From the NCBI RefSeq assembly GCF_001514205.1, contig NZ_KQ948776.1, forward strand, positions 1 through 64,000: 64,000 bases of DNA. Reading direction: 5' to 3'. Below, in pieces: positions 50,400-59,190 of this stretch. The position numbers and the translations under genes are program-made. The notes under the pieces were generated by a model. The model was given only the letters and a program-made list of their open reading frames with translations. It was not told where the DNA came from and made no database searches. Within the stretch, counting starts at the first letter, position 1. Each line of letters opens with the position of its first letter. The stretch is from Streptomyces griseoruber. GTDB lineage: Bacteria > Actinomycetota > Actinomycetes > Streptomycetales > Streptomycetaceae.

Positions 50400-51674
50400 C
50401 TACCTGACCATCGGTTCCTCGTCGTGCGACGTCCGCTTCTGGGGCGCCGTGCGGGAGAGGAAGAGGCCGAAGACCGGGGGCTGGGCCTGGAGCATCTCCA
50501 GGCGGCCGCCGTCGGCCTCGGCGAGGTCCCGGGCCACCGCCAGGCCGATGCCCGTGGAGTTGCGGCCGCTGATGGTGCGTTCGAAGATGCGGGCGCCGAG
50601 GTCGGCGGGGACGCCGGGGCCCTCGTCGGTGACCTCGATGACCGCCTGGTTGCCGGTGACGCGGGTGCGCAGGGCGACCGTGCCGCCCCCGTGCATCAGG
50701 GAGTTCTCGATCAGGGCGGCGAGGACCTGGGCGACCGCGCCCGGGGTGCCCACCGGCCGCAGGTGGCGCTTGCCGGAGCTGACGATGGCGCGGCCGACGC
50801 TGCGGTAGGCGGGGCGCCACTCGGCGAGCTGCTGCTGGATGACCTCGTCGAGGTCGAAGGAGACGGCGGAACCGGTGCGGGGGTCGCGGGCGTTGGTCAG
50901 GAGGCGCTGTACGACGTCCGTCAGGCGTTCGACCTGGGTCAGGGCGATCGTCGCCTCCTCCTTCACCGTGTCGGGGTCGTCGGTGAGGGTGATCTCCTCC
51001 AGGCGCATCGACAGCGCCGTGAGGGGGGTGCGCAGCTGGTGGGAGGCGTCGGCGGCCAGGCGGCGCTCGGCGGTGAGCATCCGGGCGATGCGTTCCGCGG
51101 AGGAGTCCAGGACGTCGGCCACCCGGTCGAGTTCCGGGACGCCGTAGCGCTTGTGGCGGGGGCGGGGGTCGCCCGAGCCGAGGCGTTCGGCGGTCTCCGC
51201 GAGGTCGGTGAGGGGGGAGGCCAGTTTGTTCGCCTGGCGGATGGCCAGCAGCACCGCCGCGACGACCGCGAGCAGCGCGACCAGGCCGATGATCAGCAGG
51301 GTGCGGCCGACCTCGCGGGTGATCGTGGAGCGGGGCTCCTCGACCCGGACGGTCTCGCCGCCCTCGCCGCGCTCCTCGGCGTGGATGACGTCACCGCCGG
51401 GCTTGCTGCCGACCGCGATCGGCTCCCGCCCCGGGATGCGGATCACGGCGTAGCGGTCCTGGGTGACCTGGTCGCGCAGGATCTCCGCGGTGACGTCCTC
51501 GGAGCCGAGCAGCCGGCTGTCCACGATGCCGACCAGCCGCACCGCCTCGGAATCCACCCGCTCCTGGGCGCTGTTGCTGATCGTGCGGCTCTCGACGATG
51601 ACGAGGGACACGCCGAAGACGGCGATCACCACGAGCACGACGGCGAGGGTGGACTGGATCAGTCGGCGGCGCAT
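50400..51674 (-). CDS. Sensor histidine kinase
   Basis: 424 aa from ATG 51674. Two membrane helices (~5-28 and ~124-146) enclose an extracellular sensor of ~95 residues; a HAMP-like linker follows (LASPLTDLAETAERLGSG). HisKA has the phosphoacceptor His in ADASHQLRTPLTALSMRLEE. The ATPase domain shows the N-box IENSLMHGGG, G1 VTDEGPGVPADLGARIFER and G2 NSTGIGLAVARDLAEADGG. The gene follows the response regulator with 37 bases between, on the same strand. The signal is unknown; the acidic sensor loop (HAEERGEGGETVRVEEPRS) is not diagnostic. Confidence 0.94.
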   Translation of the reverse strand: MRRRLIQSTLAVVLVVIAVFGVSLVIVESRTISNSAQERVDSEAVRLVGIVDSRLLGSEDVTAEILRDQVTQDRYAVIRIPGREPIAVGSKPGGDVIHAEERGEGGETVRVEEPRSTITREVGRTLLIIGLVALLAVVAAVLLAIRQANKLASPLTDLAETAERLGSGDPRPRHKRYGVPELDRVADVLDSSAERIARMLTAERRLAADASHQLRTPLTALSMRLEEITLTDDPDTVKEEATIALTQVERLTDVVQRLLTNARDPRTGSAVSFDLDEVIQQQLAEWRPAYRSVGRAIVSSGKRHLRPVGTPGAVAQVLAALIENSLMHGGGTVALRTRVTGNQAVIEVTDEGPGVPADLGARIFERTISGRNSTGIGLAVARDLAEADGGRLEMLQAQPPVFGLFLSRTAPQKRTSHDEEPMVR

Positions 51675-51711
51675 GTCCTCATATCCAACGGGAGCCCGGG
51701 CCGGTCAGTGC

Positions 51712-52389
51712 TCAGCTCTTCTCGAAGCGGAAGCCCACACCGCGCACGGTGGCGATGTAGCGGGGGTTCGCAGCGTCGTCGCCGAGCTTCTTGCGCAGCC
51801 AGGAGATGTGCATGTCGAGGGTCTTGGTGGAGGACCACCAGGTGGTGTCCCAGACCTCGCGCATCAGCTGGTCGCGGGTGACGACCCGGCCCGCGTCCCG
51901 CACGAGGACCCGCAGCAGGTCGAACTCCTTGGCCGTGAGCTGGAGTTCCTCCTCGCCCATCCAGGCGCGGTGCGACTCGACGTCGATGCGCACCCCGTGG
52001 GTGGCGGGCGGCTGCGCGGGCTCCGCGGCGCCGCGCCGCAGCAGGGCCCGTACACGGGCGAGGAGTTCGGCGAGACGGAAGGGCTTGGTGACGTAGTCGT
52101 CCGCGCCCGCGTCGAGGCCGACGACGGTGTCCACCTCGTCGGCGCGCGCGGTCAGGATGAGGATCGGTACGGCGTGGCCCTCGGAGCGCAGCCGGCGGGC
52201 GACCTCGAGGCCGTCCATACCGGGCAGGCCGAGGTCCAGCACGACCAGGTCGACGCCGCCCTGCATCCCGGCGTCGAGCGCGGTCGGTCCGTCCTCACGC
52301 ACCTCGACCTCGTACCCTTCCCGGCGCAGTGCGCGGGCCAGCGGCTCCGAGATGGACGCGTCGTCCTCGGCGAGCAGTACACGGGTCAT
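51712..52389 (-). CDS. OmpR/PhoB-type response regulator
   Basis: 225 aa from ATG 52389. Receiver domain: acidic pair in RVLLAEDDASISEPLARALR, phosphorylated Asp in VDLVVLDLGLPGMDGLEV, conserved Thr/Lys in ILILTARADEVDT and DDYVTKPFRLAELLARVRAL. The winged-helix DNA-binding domain includes LQLTAKEFDLLRVLVRDAGR, WSSTKTLDMHISWLRKKLGD and YIATVRGVGFRFEKS. It forms an operon with the kinase downstream. Targets are unknown. Confidence 0.95.
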   Translation of the reverse strand: MTRVLLAEDDASISEPLARALRREGYEVEVREDGPTALDAGMQGGVDLVVLDLGLPGMDGLEVARRLRSEGHAVPILILTARADEVDTVVGLDAGADDYVTKPFRLAELLARVRALLRRGAAEPAQPPATHGVRIDVESHRAWMGEEELQLTAKEFDLLRVLVRDAGRVVTRDQLMREVWDTTWWSSTKTLDMHISWLRKKLGDDAANPRYIATVRGVGFRFEKS

Positions 52390-52616
52390 GAGCTGATGGT
52401 AGACCGCGGGGGGCACGGGTCGAAGTGTGATCGGCGCGGCTGTTTCTTACCCAGGGACATGCCGGACAATCGGCTCGCCACGCCGGGGGCGATCTTGGTA
52501 CGTACCTACGGTCGACGGGTGGCAGGATAGTACAGACCTTCGAAAGCCCGCTGCGGTTCCTTGATCACCTGTGATCCGTGTCTCAAACCTATTCATTTCC
52601 GACACTCTCCTGACGT
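52390..52616. other. Upstream region of the response regulator and peptide transporter leader
   Basis: Non-coding as far as I can see. It becomes AT-richer from about 52550 (CTCAAACCTATTCATTTCC), which fits a promoter for the transporter transcript. Confidence 0.4.
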
Positions 52617-52681
52617 ATGGTGAATCAACGCCTGTAGCACCGCAGGGACCTTTCGCGTACTTGACGCCGAAGGTCTCTTTT
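52617..52681 (+). promoter_or_regulatory. Leader mini-ORF and attenuator-like hairpin before the POT transporter
   Basis: ATG 52617 opens a six-codon frame (MVNQRL, stop TAG 52635-52637). Seven bases later a hairpin follows: AGGGACCTTTCG (52644-52655) pairs imperfectly with CGAAGGTCTCT (52668-52678), ending in TTTT. T-tailed hairpins are uncommon in Streptomyces. It lies 255 bases before the transporter start codon and looks like a transcription attenuator or the end of a short leader RNA. Confidence 0.5.
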
Positions 52682-52935
52682 GTGTGCGGGCCGGTGCGGG
52701 GCACGCCCCCGCCGGCCTTGAAAGGAATGACCTCCGGCCGGGCCCCTGCTCGCGCAACGCGCGTAGAGGCGTGGATCCCGGTGGTCGCCGTCCACCGCTC
52801 CGCGACCCGGGGCGGACTCCCCCGAGGGCGTGGGGCGGACGGACCGACCCACCGGTGCCGGCCGCCCCCCACCGGGCGCGTGACCGCTCAGGCAAGCCCG
52901 CTGAAGCAGCGCGTCCCGACCAGCAAGGAACGACC

Positions 52936-54432
52936 ATGGCGTCCAGCCTGACGAAGGACTCGGTCCGTCCGGACACCCCCGGCTCCGGGAAGACCTTCTT
53001 CGGCCACCCCCGCGGACTGGCCACCCTCTTCATGACCGAGATGTGGGAGCGTTTCTCCTACTACGGCATGAAGGCCCTGCTCCCGCTGTACCTGGTGGCC
53101 CCGGGCGGCCTGCACCTGAGCGCGGCCACCGCGACCGCGATCTACTCGGTGTACCTGTCGCTCGTGTACCTGCTCGCCCTTCCCGGCGGCTGGTTCGCGG
53201 ACCGTGTCCTCGGCCCCCGCAGGACCGTCGCCGTCGCCGGCGCGATCATCATGCTCGGCCACCTCACCCTGGCCCTGCCGAACTCCGGCACCTTCTACGC
53301 CGGCCTCGGTCTGGTCGCCATCGGCTCCGGTCTGCTGAAGGCCAACATCTCCACCATGGTCGGCCACCTCTACGACGGCCCGGACGACCCGCGCCGCGAC
53401 GGCGGCTTCACCGTCTTCTACATCGGCATCAACCTCGGCGCCTTCGCCGCCCCGCTGGTCATCGGCACCGTCGGCGAGAACGTCAACTGGCACCTGGGCT
53501 TCGCCCTCGCCGCGCTCGGCATGGCCCTCGGCCTCGCCCAGTTCCTGCTCGGCAGCCGTCACCTGAACTCCCGCTCGGACGTCGTGCCCACCCCGATGAG
53601 CGCCGCCGAGAAGTCCGCCACCCTGCGCAAGGCCGGTCTGTGGGCCGCCGTCGCCGCCGTCTTCTACACGGTCGTGGTCGTCTCCGGCCACTACACCCTG
53701 AACTGGCTGCTGGTCCCGATCACCATCGCCGGTCTGGTCATCCCCGTCGTGGTCATCGGCCGCATCAAGCGGGACAAGGACCTCGACCGCGCCGAGCAGT
53801 CGAAGATGTCGGCGTACATCTGGTTCTTCGTGGCCGCGGCCGTGTTCTGGATGATCTACGACCAGGGCGGTTCGACCGTGTCCCTGTTCGCGGACTCCTC
53901 CGCCGACAACACGATCTTCGGCTGGGAGTTCCCGGTCTCCTGGTACCAGTCGGTCAACCCGGTCATGATCATGGCGCTGGCGCCGGTCTTCGCCTGGGCC
54001 TGGCTGGCGCTGGCGCGGCGCGGCAAGGAGCCGAGCACCGCGGTGAAGTTCGCGATGGGTCTCGTGCTGATCGGCGCGTCCTTCTTCCTGTTCCTCGCCC
54101 CGCTGGCGATCGCCGACGGCGGTCACAAGGCGGCCGCGATGTGGCTGGTCGGCATCTACTTCGTCCAGACCGTCGGTGAGCTGACGCTGTCCCCGGTGGG
54201 TCTGTCGGTCACCACGAAGATGGCGCCCGCGAAGTACGCCTCGCAGATGATGGGTGTCTGGTTCCTCGCGGTCACCGCGGGTGACGCGACCACCGGGCTG
54301 CTGTCCATCGCCGGGGTCGACCTGAACAGGACGGGGATCGTCGCGTTGCAGGCGGTGCTCGCCGTGATCGCCGGTGGAGCCGTGTGGATGTACCGGAAGA
54401 GGGTCAGGGAACTCATGGGGGACGTTCACTGA
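52936..54432 (+). CDS. POT/PTR2 family proton-dependent oligopeptide transporter
   Basis: 498 aa from ATG 52936 (AAGGAACGACC upstream). Major facilitator fold with about 14 helices. Family motifs: the ExxERFxYY proton-coupling motif in MTEMWERFSYYGMKALLPLY, the PTR signature region LPGGWFADRVLGPRRTVAVA, GLLKANISTMVGHLYDGPDD and FTVFYIGINLGAFAAPLVIG, and in the C-terminal half VGELTLSPVGLSVTTKMAP. It imports di- and tripeptides with protons across the cytoplasmic membrane. The gene is monocistronic, with a leader hairpin upstream and a bidirectional terminator downstream. Confidence 0.95.
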   Translation: MASSLTKDSVRPDTPGSGKTFFGHPRGLATLFMTEMWERFSYYGMKALLPLYLVAPGGLHLSAATATAIYSVYLSLVYLLALPGGWFADRVLGPRRTVAVAGAIIMLGHLTLALPNSGTFYAGLGLVAIGSGLLKANISTMVGHLYDGPDDPRRDGGFTVFYIGINLGAFAAPLVIGTVGENVNWHLGFALAALGMALGLAQFLLGSRHLNSRSDVVPTPMSAAEKSATLRKAGLWAAVAAVFYTVVVVSGHYTLNWLLVPITIAGLVIPVVVIGRIKRDKDLDRAEQSKMSAYIWFFVAAAVFWMIYDQGGSTVSLFADSSADNTIFGWEFPVSWYQSVNPVMIMALAPVFAWAWLALARRGKEPSTAVKFAMGLVLIGASFFLFLAPLAIADGGHKAAAMWLVGIYFVQTVGELTLSPVGLSVTTKMAPAKYASQMMGVWFLAVTAGDATTGLLSIAGVDLNRTGIVALQAVLAVIAGGAVWMYRKRVRELMGDVH

Positions 54433-54445
54433 TCGTCGCCCGGAA

Positions 54446-54479
54446 GAGGGCCACCGTGCTGTGCGGCGCGGTGGCCCTC
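54446..54479. terminator. Bidirectional terminator
   Basis: 11-bp stem GAGGGCCACCG / CGGTGGCCCTC with a 12-base loop, between the convergent transporter and LAETG-protein genes. Confidence 0.88.
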
Positions 54480-54503
54480 CTGCGTGTGCGGCCGCCCGCC
54501 CGG

Positions 54504-55823
54504 TCACCTCAGGTGTCTGCGTCCCGGCATGAAGGTGAAGACCGCTGCGCCCAGGAGGACCGCGGTGCCGGCCACCAGGCCCAGGGCCTTGAGGGAGGCG
54601 TGGTCGTCGGCGCCCGTTTCCGCCAGGCCGCCGCTGGTCGACGTACTCGACGAGGACGAGCCGCCGGACGCTCCGCTCGCCTGCTCCTCCGTGGTCAGGG
54701 TGAGGGAGACGGCGGTGCTGTCGGGGGTGCAGGTGGTGGTCGTGCCCATGGCCTCGATGGTGAGGACGCCCGGGGAGAGCGTGGACTCGCCGGTCGCGCC
54801 CGGCTTGTAGGTGCCGGTGAGGTCCGGGATCGCGATCGGGTCGCCCTGGGGGATCGCCTCGGCGTTCAGCGGGCCCTCCACCGTCACCGAGCCGGAGTCC
54901 GAGCCGCCCAGCACGACCCGCATGGTCGGTTTCACCTTGCCGGCCGGGATGTCGATCGGGCTGTCCATCACCGACTTCTTGAACTGCACGGTGAGGTCGT
55001 AACTCCCGCCGTCCTTCTTGGCGTTGATCTGGATCGGCGAGGTGGCCTTCTTCACCCCGAGCGGGGAGTCGCAGGTGTAGGGGATGTCCACGACCTTGCC
55101 GGTGAAGTCGGTCCGGCCGTCGTCACCGGTGGCGCTCGCGGACGCGCTCGGGGACGCGGACGTACTGGCGGACGCGCTGGCCGACGAGGACGAGGACGGG
55201 CTCGCGCTCGCGCTCCCCGACGGATCGGGCGACGCGCTCGAACTGCCCTCCCCCGCCGTCACCGTGATCGTCGCGGCCGGCTGGACGGTCTCGGACGGCG
55301 TGCAGGTGGTGTTCGTCCCGAGCGCGTTGACGACGTACGCGTTCGGTGTCAGCGTCACCTGGCCGGCCGCCGTCAGTTTCAGCGTCCCCTTCATGTCGGA
55401 CAGCACCATGGCGCCGCCCTTGGGGATCGCCGGGTTCTCGCGCGGGCCCGTCATCGCGATGTCCGCGCTCTGCGCGCCGGCCGCCTTCAACGTGCCGGAC
55501 GGCTGGACCGAGTTCGCCGGCAGATCGATGAGGTCGGGGTTCTTCGACGCGGCCTGGGTGAACTTCCAGACGATGTCGACGGTGTCGCCGACCTTCGCCG
55601 TGGCCGGTGCGCTGATGTCGGCCTTGGTGGTGCCGTCGATCTCGGGCAGCCCCACGCCCGAGGGCGGCACGCAGTGGGTGGCGTAGGAGACCTCGGCGGC
55701 CTGGGCCTGCCCGGCGGTCACGCCCAGCAGCGCGGCGGCCCCGGCCAGCAGGACGGCGGCGCCCGCCGCGGCCGCGCTCCTGCGCCCGGCCCCGCGCGGG
55801 GGTGGTACGGCTCTCTCACTCAC
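54504..55823 (-). CDS. Sortase-anchored surface protein with LAETG motif
   Basis: 439 aa from GTG 55823 (GGAAGGGAACC upstream). Signal peptide ~1-42 (GAAVLLAGAAALLGVTAGQA). Two related beta-domains (~45-190 and ~235-370) each end in a TTTCTP/TNTTCTP block and contain VKPTMRVVLGGSDSGSVTVE or a similar stretch; a Ser/Ala-rich linker of about 40 residues joins them. The sorting signal is GGLAETGADDHASLKALGL, a hydrophobic helix and a GRRHLR tail. LAXTG is the class E sortase motif in Streptomyces. Its first codons overlap the previous gene's stop by 8 bases, so it is the last gene of a four-gene operon. Confidence 0.87.
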   Translation of the reverse strand: MSERAVPPPRGAGRRSAAAAGAAVLLAGAAALLGVTAGQAQAAEVSYATHCVPPSGVGLPEIDGTTKADISAPATAKVGDTVDIVWKFTQAASKNPDLIDLPANSVQPSGTLKAAGAQSADIAMTGPRENPAIPKGGAMVLSDMKGTLKLTAAGQVTLTPNAYVVNALGTNTTCTPSETVQPAATITVTAGEGSSSASPDPSGSASASPSSSSSASASASTSASPSASASATGDDGRTDFTGKVVDIPYTCDSPLGVKKATSPIQINAKKDGGSYDLTVQFKKSVMDSPIDIPAGKVKPTMRVVLGGSDSGSVTVEGPLNAEAIPQGDPIAIPDLTGTYKPGATGESTLSPGVLTIEAMGTTTTCTPDSTAVSLTLTTEEQASGASGGSSSSSTSTSGGLAETGADDHASLKALGLVAGTAVLLGAAVFTFMPGRRHLR

Positions 55824-56916
55824 TTGGTTCCCTTCCTGCCGGGAGTCGAGGACTCGTCGGACGGTCGTCGTGCGGTGCGGAGAGCCGGTCCGCCGTGGCC
55901 GGAGCGGTGTCCGGGGTGAACCACGGCAGGATCGCGGAGGTACTGGCGGGGACCGGTGAGGGGTCCCGGCCGTCGTGCCCGTCGGGTCCGTACCGATCGG
56001 GTCCGTGCCCACGACGCGTCCGGCGGCCCCGGCGGGTCCGCGGCCGTACCCGGTCCACCACCGCCATGCCGATCCGGAACACCGCGGCCGGCACCACCAG
56101 GCAGAGCAGGATCCAGAACAGGGTCACGCCCCAGGGGCGGCCCACGCCCCAGGGCTGCTCCGCGAGGACCTTGCCGCCGTACTTCAGGGAGACGGTGTAG
56201 TCGCCGTGGGCGCCGGCGGAGAGTTCGACGGGCAGCCTCACCCGTGCCTTCCCGCCGGGCGGGATCGTGCCGCGCCACTGCCGCTCGTCCCACTGCGGGG
56301 CGAACACCCCGTGCGCGGTGCCGACCTGGAACACCGGGTCCTTCACGGTCGTGGTGCCGAGGTTGCCGACGGTGAGGACGAGGGTGCGGGCGGGCGGCGC
56401 GCCGAACCAGGTGAGCAACCCGCCGGAGCCGTCCAGCCGGGTGTCGGTGAGCACGGCGAGCCGTCCGCCGGACGAGGACGCGGCGGGCAGCGGTTCGACG
56501 GGGTGCCCGGCCACCCGGAAGACCACGTCGGCCTGTGCCTTCGCACCGGTCGCGGTGGCCACGTGCACCACACAGGGGCAGGGATCGGGTGGCTCGGCCA
56601 CCGGGAGCGCGCGGGTGAACCGTCCCTCGGCGTCGGTGGTGACGGCCCTGCCGTCGGCGTTGGCGCAGGAGTTGGTGCCACCGGTCAGGCCCCGGGCCGG
56701 GCTGGCCCGACCGCAGATCAGCAGCATCAGCAGGGTGCGCGGCCGCCAGCCGCTGCCGCTGACGGTGACCGAGGCGCCGGTCCCGGCCTGGGCGCTGGAG
56801 AGGGTGACGGCGGGTTTCCCGGCCGCCGACGCCGTGCCCGTGGGGGCGAGCGGTGACGCCAGGAACAGGAGGAGGGCGAGAAGCACCGGCGCGCCGGTCC
56901 GCAGTCTGCCGTTCAT
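55816..56916 (-). CDS. Secreted membrane-anchored protein of the surface operon, unknown function
   Basis: 366 aa from ATG 56916 (ATGA overlap with the upstream gene). Signal peptide ~1-33 (APVLLALLLFLASPLAPTGT). The first extracellular domain resembles an Ig-like carbohydrate or neocarzinostatin-type fold (VTLSSAQAGTGASVTVSGSG, PCPCVVHVATATGAKAQADV). A second has LVLTVGNLGTTTVKDPVFQV. One membrane helix near residue 290 (FWILLCLVVPAAVFRIGMAV) is followed by an Arg-rich cytoplasmic tail of ~70 residues. I do not recognise the family. Probably a partner of the two sortase substrates. Confidence 0.75.
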   Translation of the reverse strand: MNGRLRTGAPVLLALLLFLASPLAPTGTASAAGKPAVTLSSAQAGTGASVTVSGSGWRPRTLLMLLICGRASPARGLTGGTNSCANADGRAVTTDAEGRFTRALPVAEPPDPCPCVVHVATATGAKAQADVVFRVAGHPVEPLPAASSSGGRLAVLTDTRLDGSGGLLTWFGAPPARTLVLTVGNLGTTTVKDPVFQVGTAHGVFAPQWDERQWRGTIPPGGKARVRLPVELSAGAHGDYTVSLKYGGKVLAEQPWGVGRPWGVTLFWILLCLVVPAAVFRIGMAVVDRVRPRTRRGRRTRRGHGPDRYGPDGHDGRDPSPVPASTSAILPWFTPDTAPATADRLSAPHDDRPTSPRLPAGREPSE

Positions 56917-57752
56917 GTACCCGCTCCCCTCGCTCCGGCCGCGCCACCGGCCTCGCGCCCACGACGTCGTACGACCGCCAGGACCCCCGCGCCGACGCAC
57001 AGCGCGCCCGCCCCGGCCCCCGCCGCACCCCACGGCACGAACCGCGCCCGGGTACGGCCGGTGGCGCGGGCGGCGCCGGGGGCGGTGACCGTCAGGCGCA
57101 CGGTCACCGCGTCCAGCGCCGGGCGGTCGGGCCACGGCTCGTCGAGCCGCAGCCGGCGGCCCGGCGGCAGCCGGACGGGCAGCGTGCGCGGGGCGCGGTC
57201 CAGTACGGTCCCGAGGACACCGTCCGCGCGCACCGCGAGCCGGGGCACGAGATCCGTCGTCCCCCGGTTGACCAGCTCGTACGTGATCCGGTCGCCACGC
57301 ACGGCCACGTGCTCGACGGTCAGCGCGGGCAGCCTCGGACCGCCGACCCGCACCAGCAGCGGGACGGTGACCCGCCGGCCCGTGGACTCCTGTACGACGA
57401 TCACGCCGGAGCGGGTGCCCGGGGCAGTGTCCGCCGGGAGCGTCACCGTGAACGGCACCTCGGCGCGGGTGCGGGCGGGTACGTCCACGGCCGTCTCCGC
57501 GAAGGCGAGCGGGAGAGAGCCGAGGCCGGTGCCGCGCAGACGTACGGCCAGCGGGCGGGTGCCCCGGTTGGTGACGGCGACGGTGTCCTGGAGCACCGCG
57601 CCGGGCGCGCCCTCCGCGTAGAAGGAGGGCCGCCCGCCACCCGAGGGCTCGGCCGACCAGCCGCCGGCGGGGGCGGCGGGAGCGGCGGCCACGAGCAGGG
57701 GCAGGGCCGGCAGCAGGGTGCGGGCGGCACGGGCGGCGCAGGCGTACGGCAT
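56913..57752 (-). CDS. DUF916/WxL-interacting-like membrane protein
   Basis: 279 aa from ATG 57752. Signal peptide ~1-29. The extracellular part resembles the peptidoglycan-binding domain of WxL-associated proteins (DUF916/COG1470-like): GAVLQDTVAVTNRGTRPLAV, PARTRAEVPFTVTLPADTAP and GTRSGVIVVQESTGRRVTVP, followed by a second beta-domain (VRGDRITYELVNRGTTDLVP). A C-terminal helix (AGAGALCVGAGVLAVVRRRG) anchors it. In Firmicutes such proteins help hold surface complexes on the wall; the role here is inferred. Second gene of the operon, 37 bases after the LPQTG gene. Confidence 0.75.
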   Translation of the reverse strand: MPYACAARAARTLLPALPLLVAAAPAAPAGGWSAEPSGGGRPSFYAEGAPGAVLQDTVAVTNRGTRPLAVRLRGTGLGSLPLAFAETAVDVPARTRAEVPFTVTLPADTAPGTRSGVIVVQESTGRRVTVPLLVRVGGPRLPALTVEHVAVRGDRITYELVNRGTTDLVPRLAVRADGVLGTVLDRAPRTLPVRLPPGRRLRLDEPWPDRPALDAVTVRLTVTAPGAARATGRTRARFVPWGAAGAGAGALCVGAGVLAVVRRRGREAGGAAGARGAGT

Positions 57753-57789
57753 CGGCGGCTCCGGTGACGAGGGGTGGGCGTGGCGGCGG

Positions 57790-58467
57790 TCAGCGAGGCT
57801 GCTGATTCCGCCGGGTCAGCCACAGGACGCCCGCCGCGCCGGCGAGCAGGACGGTTCCGCCCAGAGTGCCCAGGGCGATCGCCGAGTCCTCGGGCCCGGT
57901 CTGCGGAAGCTCGTCGCCGCTGCCGCCGTCGCCGGTACTGCCTCCGCTGCCGCCGTCCGACGCCGTCACGTCGAGGGTGAGGGAGGGGCCGGGGCTGTTG
58001 GTGGGCGTGCAGGTGGTGGTCGTGCCGAGCGCCTTGATGGTGAGGACCGCGGCCGTGAAGGTGACCTTGCCGGTCTTCTTCGGGGTGTACGTCCCGCTCA
58101 GATCGTTGATCTTGATGGGGGTGTTCTCGGGGATCGCGGCCTGGTTGGCGGCGCCGGTGACGGTCATGGTGCCGCTGTCGTCGCCGCCGAGCTTGATGGT
58201 GGCGCTGGGGACCATCGAGCCCGCGCCGAGCTCCACCGGGCTGGAGGAGACCCCCTTCTGCCAGGACATGGTGATCCGGTAACCGCTGCCGCTCTTGACG
58301 CCCTTGATGTCGATCGGCGAGACCGCGCTCTTGTCGCCGATGGGTGTCTTGCAGGAGTAGGCGACGTCGACGACCTCGGCCGTGGCGACGGGGGCGGACG
58401 CCCAGACCGCCGCCCCGGCCAGGGCCGCGGCGGTCACGAGCGCGGCACTTCGCTTCCGGTTCGACAC
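57790..58467 (-). CDS. Sortase-anchored surface protein with LPQTG motif
   Basis: 225 aa from GTG 58467 (GAGGGGACC upstream). Signal peptide ~1-30 (AAALAGAAVWASAPVATA). One beta-domain (~31-165) is clearly related to both domains of the LAETG protein at the other end of the operon: VVDVAYSCKTPIGDKSAVSP, VPSATIKLGGDDSGTMTVTG and TIKALGTTTTCTPTNSPG. A Gly/Ser linker leads to the sorting signal ELPQTGPEDSAIALGTLGG, a hydrophobic helix and RRNQQPR. First gene of the operon. LPXTG is the canonical sortase motif, so the operon mixes two motif types. Confidence 0.87.
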   Translation of the reverse strand: MSNRKRSAALVTAAALAGAAVWASAPVATAEVVDVAYSCKTPIGDKSAVSPIDIKGVKSGSGYRITMSWQKGVSSSPVELGAGSMVPSATIKLGGDDSGTMTVTGAANQAAIPENTPIKINDLSGTYTPKKTGKVTFTAAVLTIKALGTTTTCTPTNSPGPSLTLDVTASDGGSGGSTGDGGSGDELPQTGPEDSAIALGTLGGTVLLAGAAGVLWLTRRNQQPR

Positions 58468-58714
58468 GGTCCCCTCATTCCTGCCAGTCGCCTGCCGGCC
58501 ATTTCCTGACGAGCCATCAGATCGAGCCGTCAAGGTACGCCGGGCAGGTTGAGGAGGGAAGAGAAGGGGAGAGCCGGAGTTGTGGGGATCCGGGGGGCGG
58601 GGGTGAGGGTTCGGTGCGGGGTGCGGTCGCCCGCCCGCTCGACAGAGAGCGCACCCCGAGCCCCCGCCAGGGACTGCCTCCCGAGAGGCCGCCCCCAGGA
58701 CAAGAACCGCTCCC
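58468..58714. other. Promoter region of the surface operon and 5' flank of the repeat array
   Basis: Non-coding. AT-poor except near 58500-58570. It should contain the operon promoter on the minus strand; I cannot place it. Confidence 0.3.
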
Positions 58715-59020
58715 GAGCAAGCAACCACCCACCGGACAGAGGCCACCTGCCGGGCAGAGGCCACCTGCCGGGCGAGCAACCACCCAGCGGGCAGGGGCCA
58801 CTCACCAAGCAGAGGCCGCTCACCGGGCGAGCAACCATCCACCGGGCAGAGGCCACTCACCGGGCGAGCAACCACCTACCGGATAGAGGCCACTCACCGG
58901 ACAGAGGCCACCTACCGGGCGAGCAACCACCCAGCGGGCAGAGGCCACTCACCGAGCAAGCCACCACCCACCAGACAGAGGCCACTCACCGAGCAAGCCA
59001 CCACCCACCAGGCAGAGACG
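58715..59020. repeat. Minisatellite-like array of alternating 18/19-bp units
   Basis: About 16 degenerate units of two kinds: GCAGAGGCCACTCACCGG (18 bp) and GCGAGCAACCACCCACCGG (19 bp), mixed in order. The last four bases (CCGG) and much of the core are shared. Unit lengths of 18 and 19 break any single reading frame, and no start with a ribosome site precedes it, so I read it as non-coding. Confidence 0.88.
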
Positions 59021-59112
59021 CCCAAAAGCACCCGCCCACCAGACGGAGGCCGCCTCCCGGGCAGGGGCAGAGCGGCCGGCGGCGGCCGCACCCGGGCAGG
59101 GGCCGTCGCCGG

Positions 59113-59167
59113 GCAAGGATCATCGCCGGGGCAAGGATCATCGCCGCGGGCAAAGGTCATCGCCGGG
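59113..59167. repeat. Second tandem array, three 18/19-bp units
   Basis: GCAAGGATCATCGCCGGG, then GCAAGGATCATCGCCGCGG, then GCAAAGGTCATCGCCGGG, directly downstream of the prsI-like stop codon (on its minus strand). Confidence 0.85.
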
Positions 59168-59190
59168 CGGCGATCATCCGGCGGCCGTCG

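Noticed and set aside
58715..59020. CRISPR array
   Set aside because: Units are 18-19 bp, directly adjacent and degenerate, with no unique spacers and no cas genes nearby.
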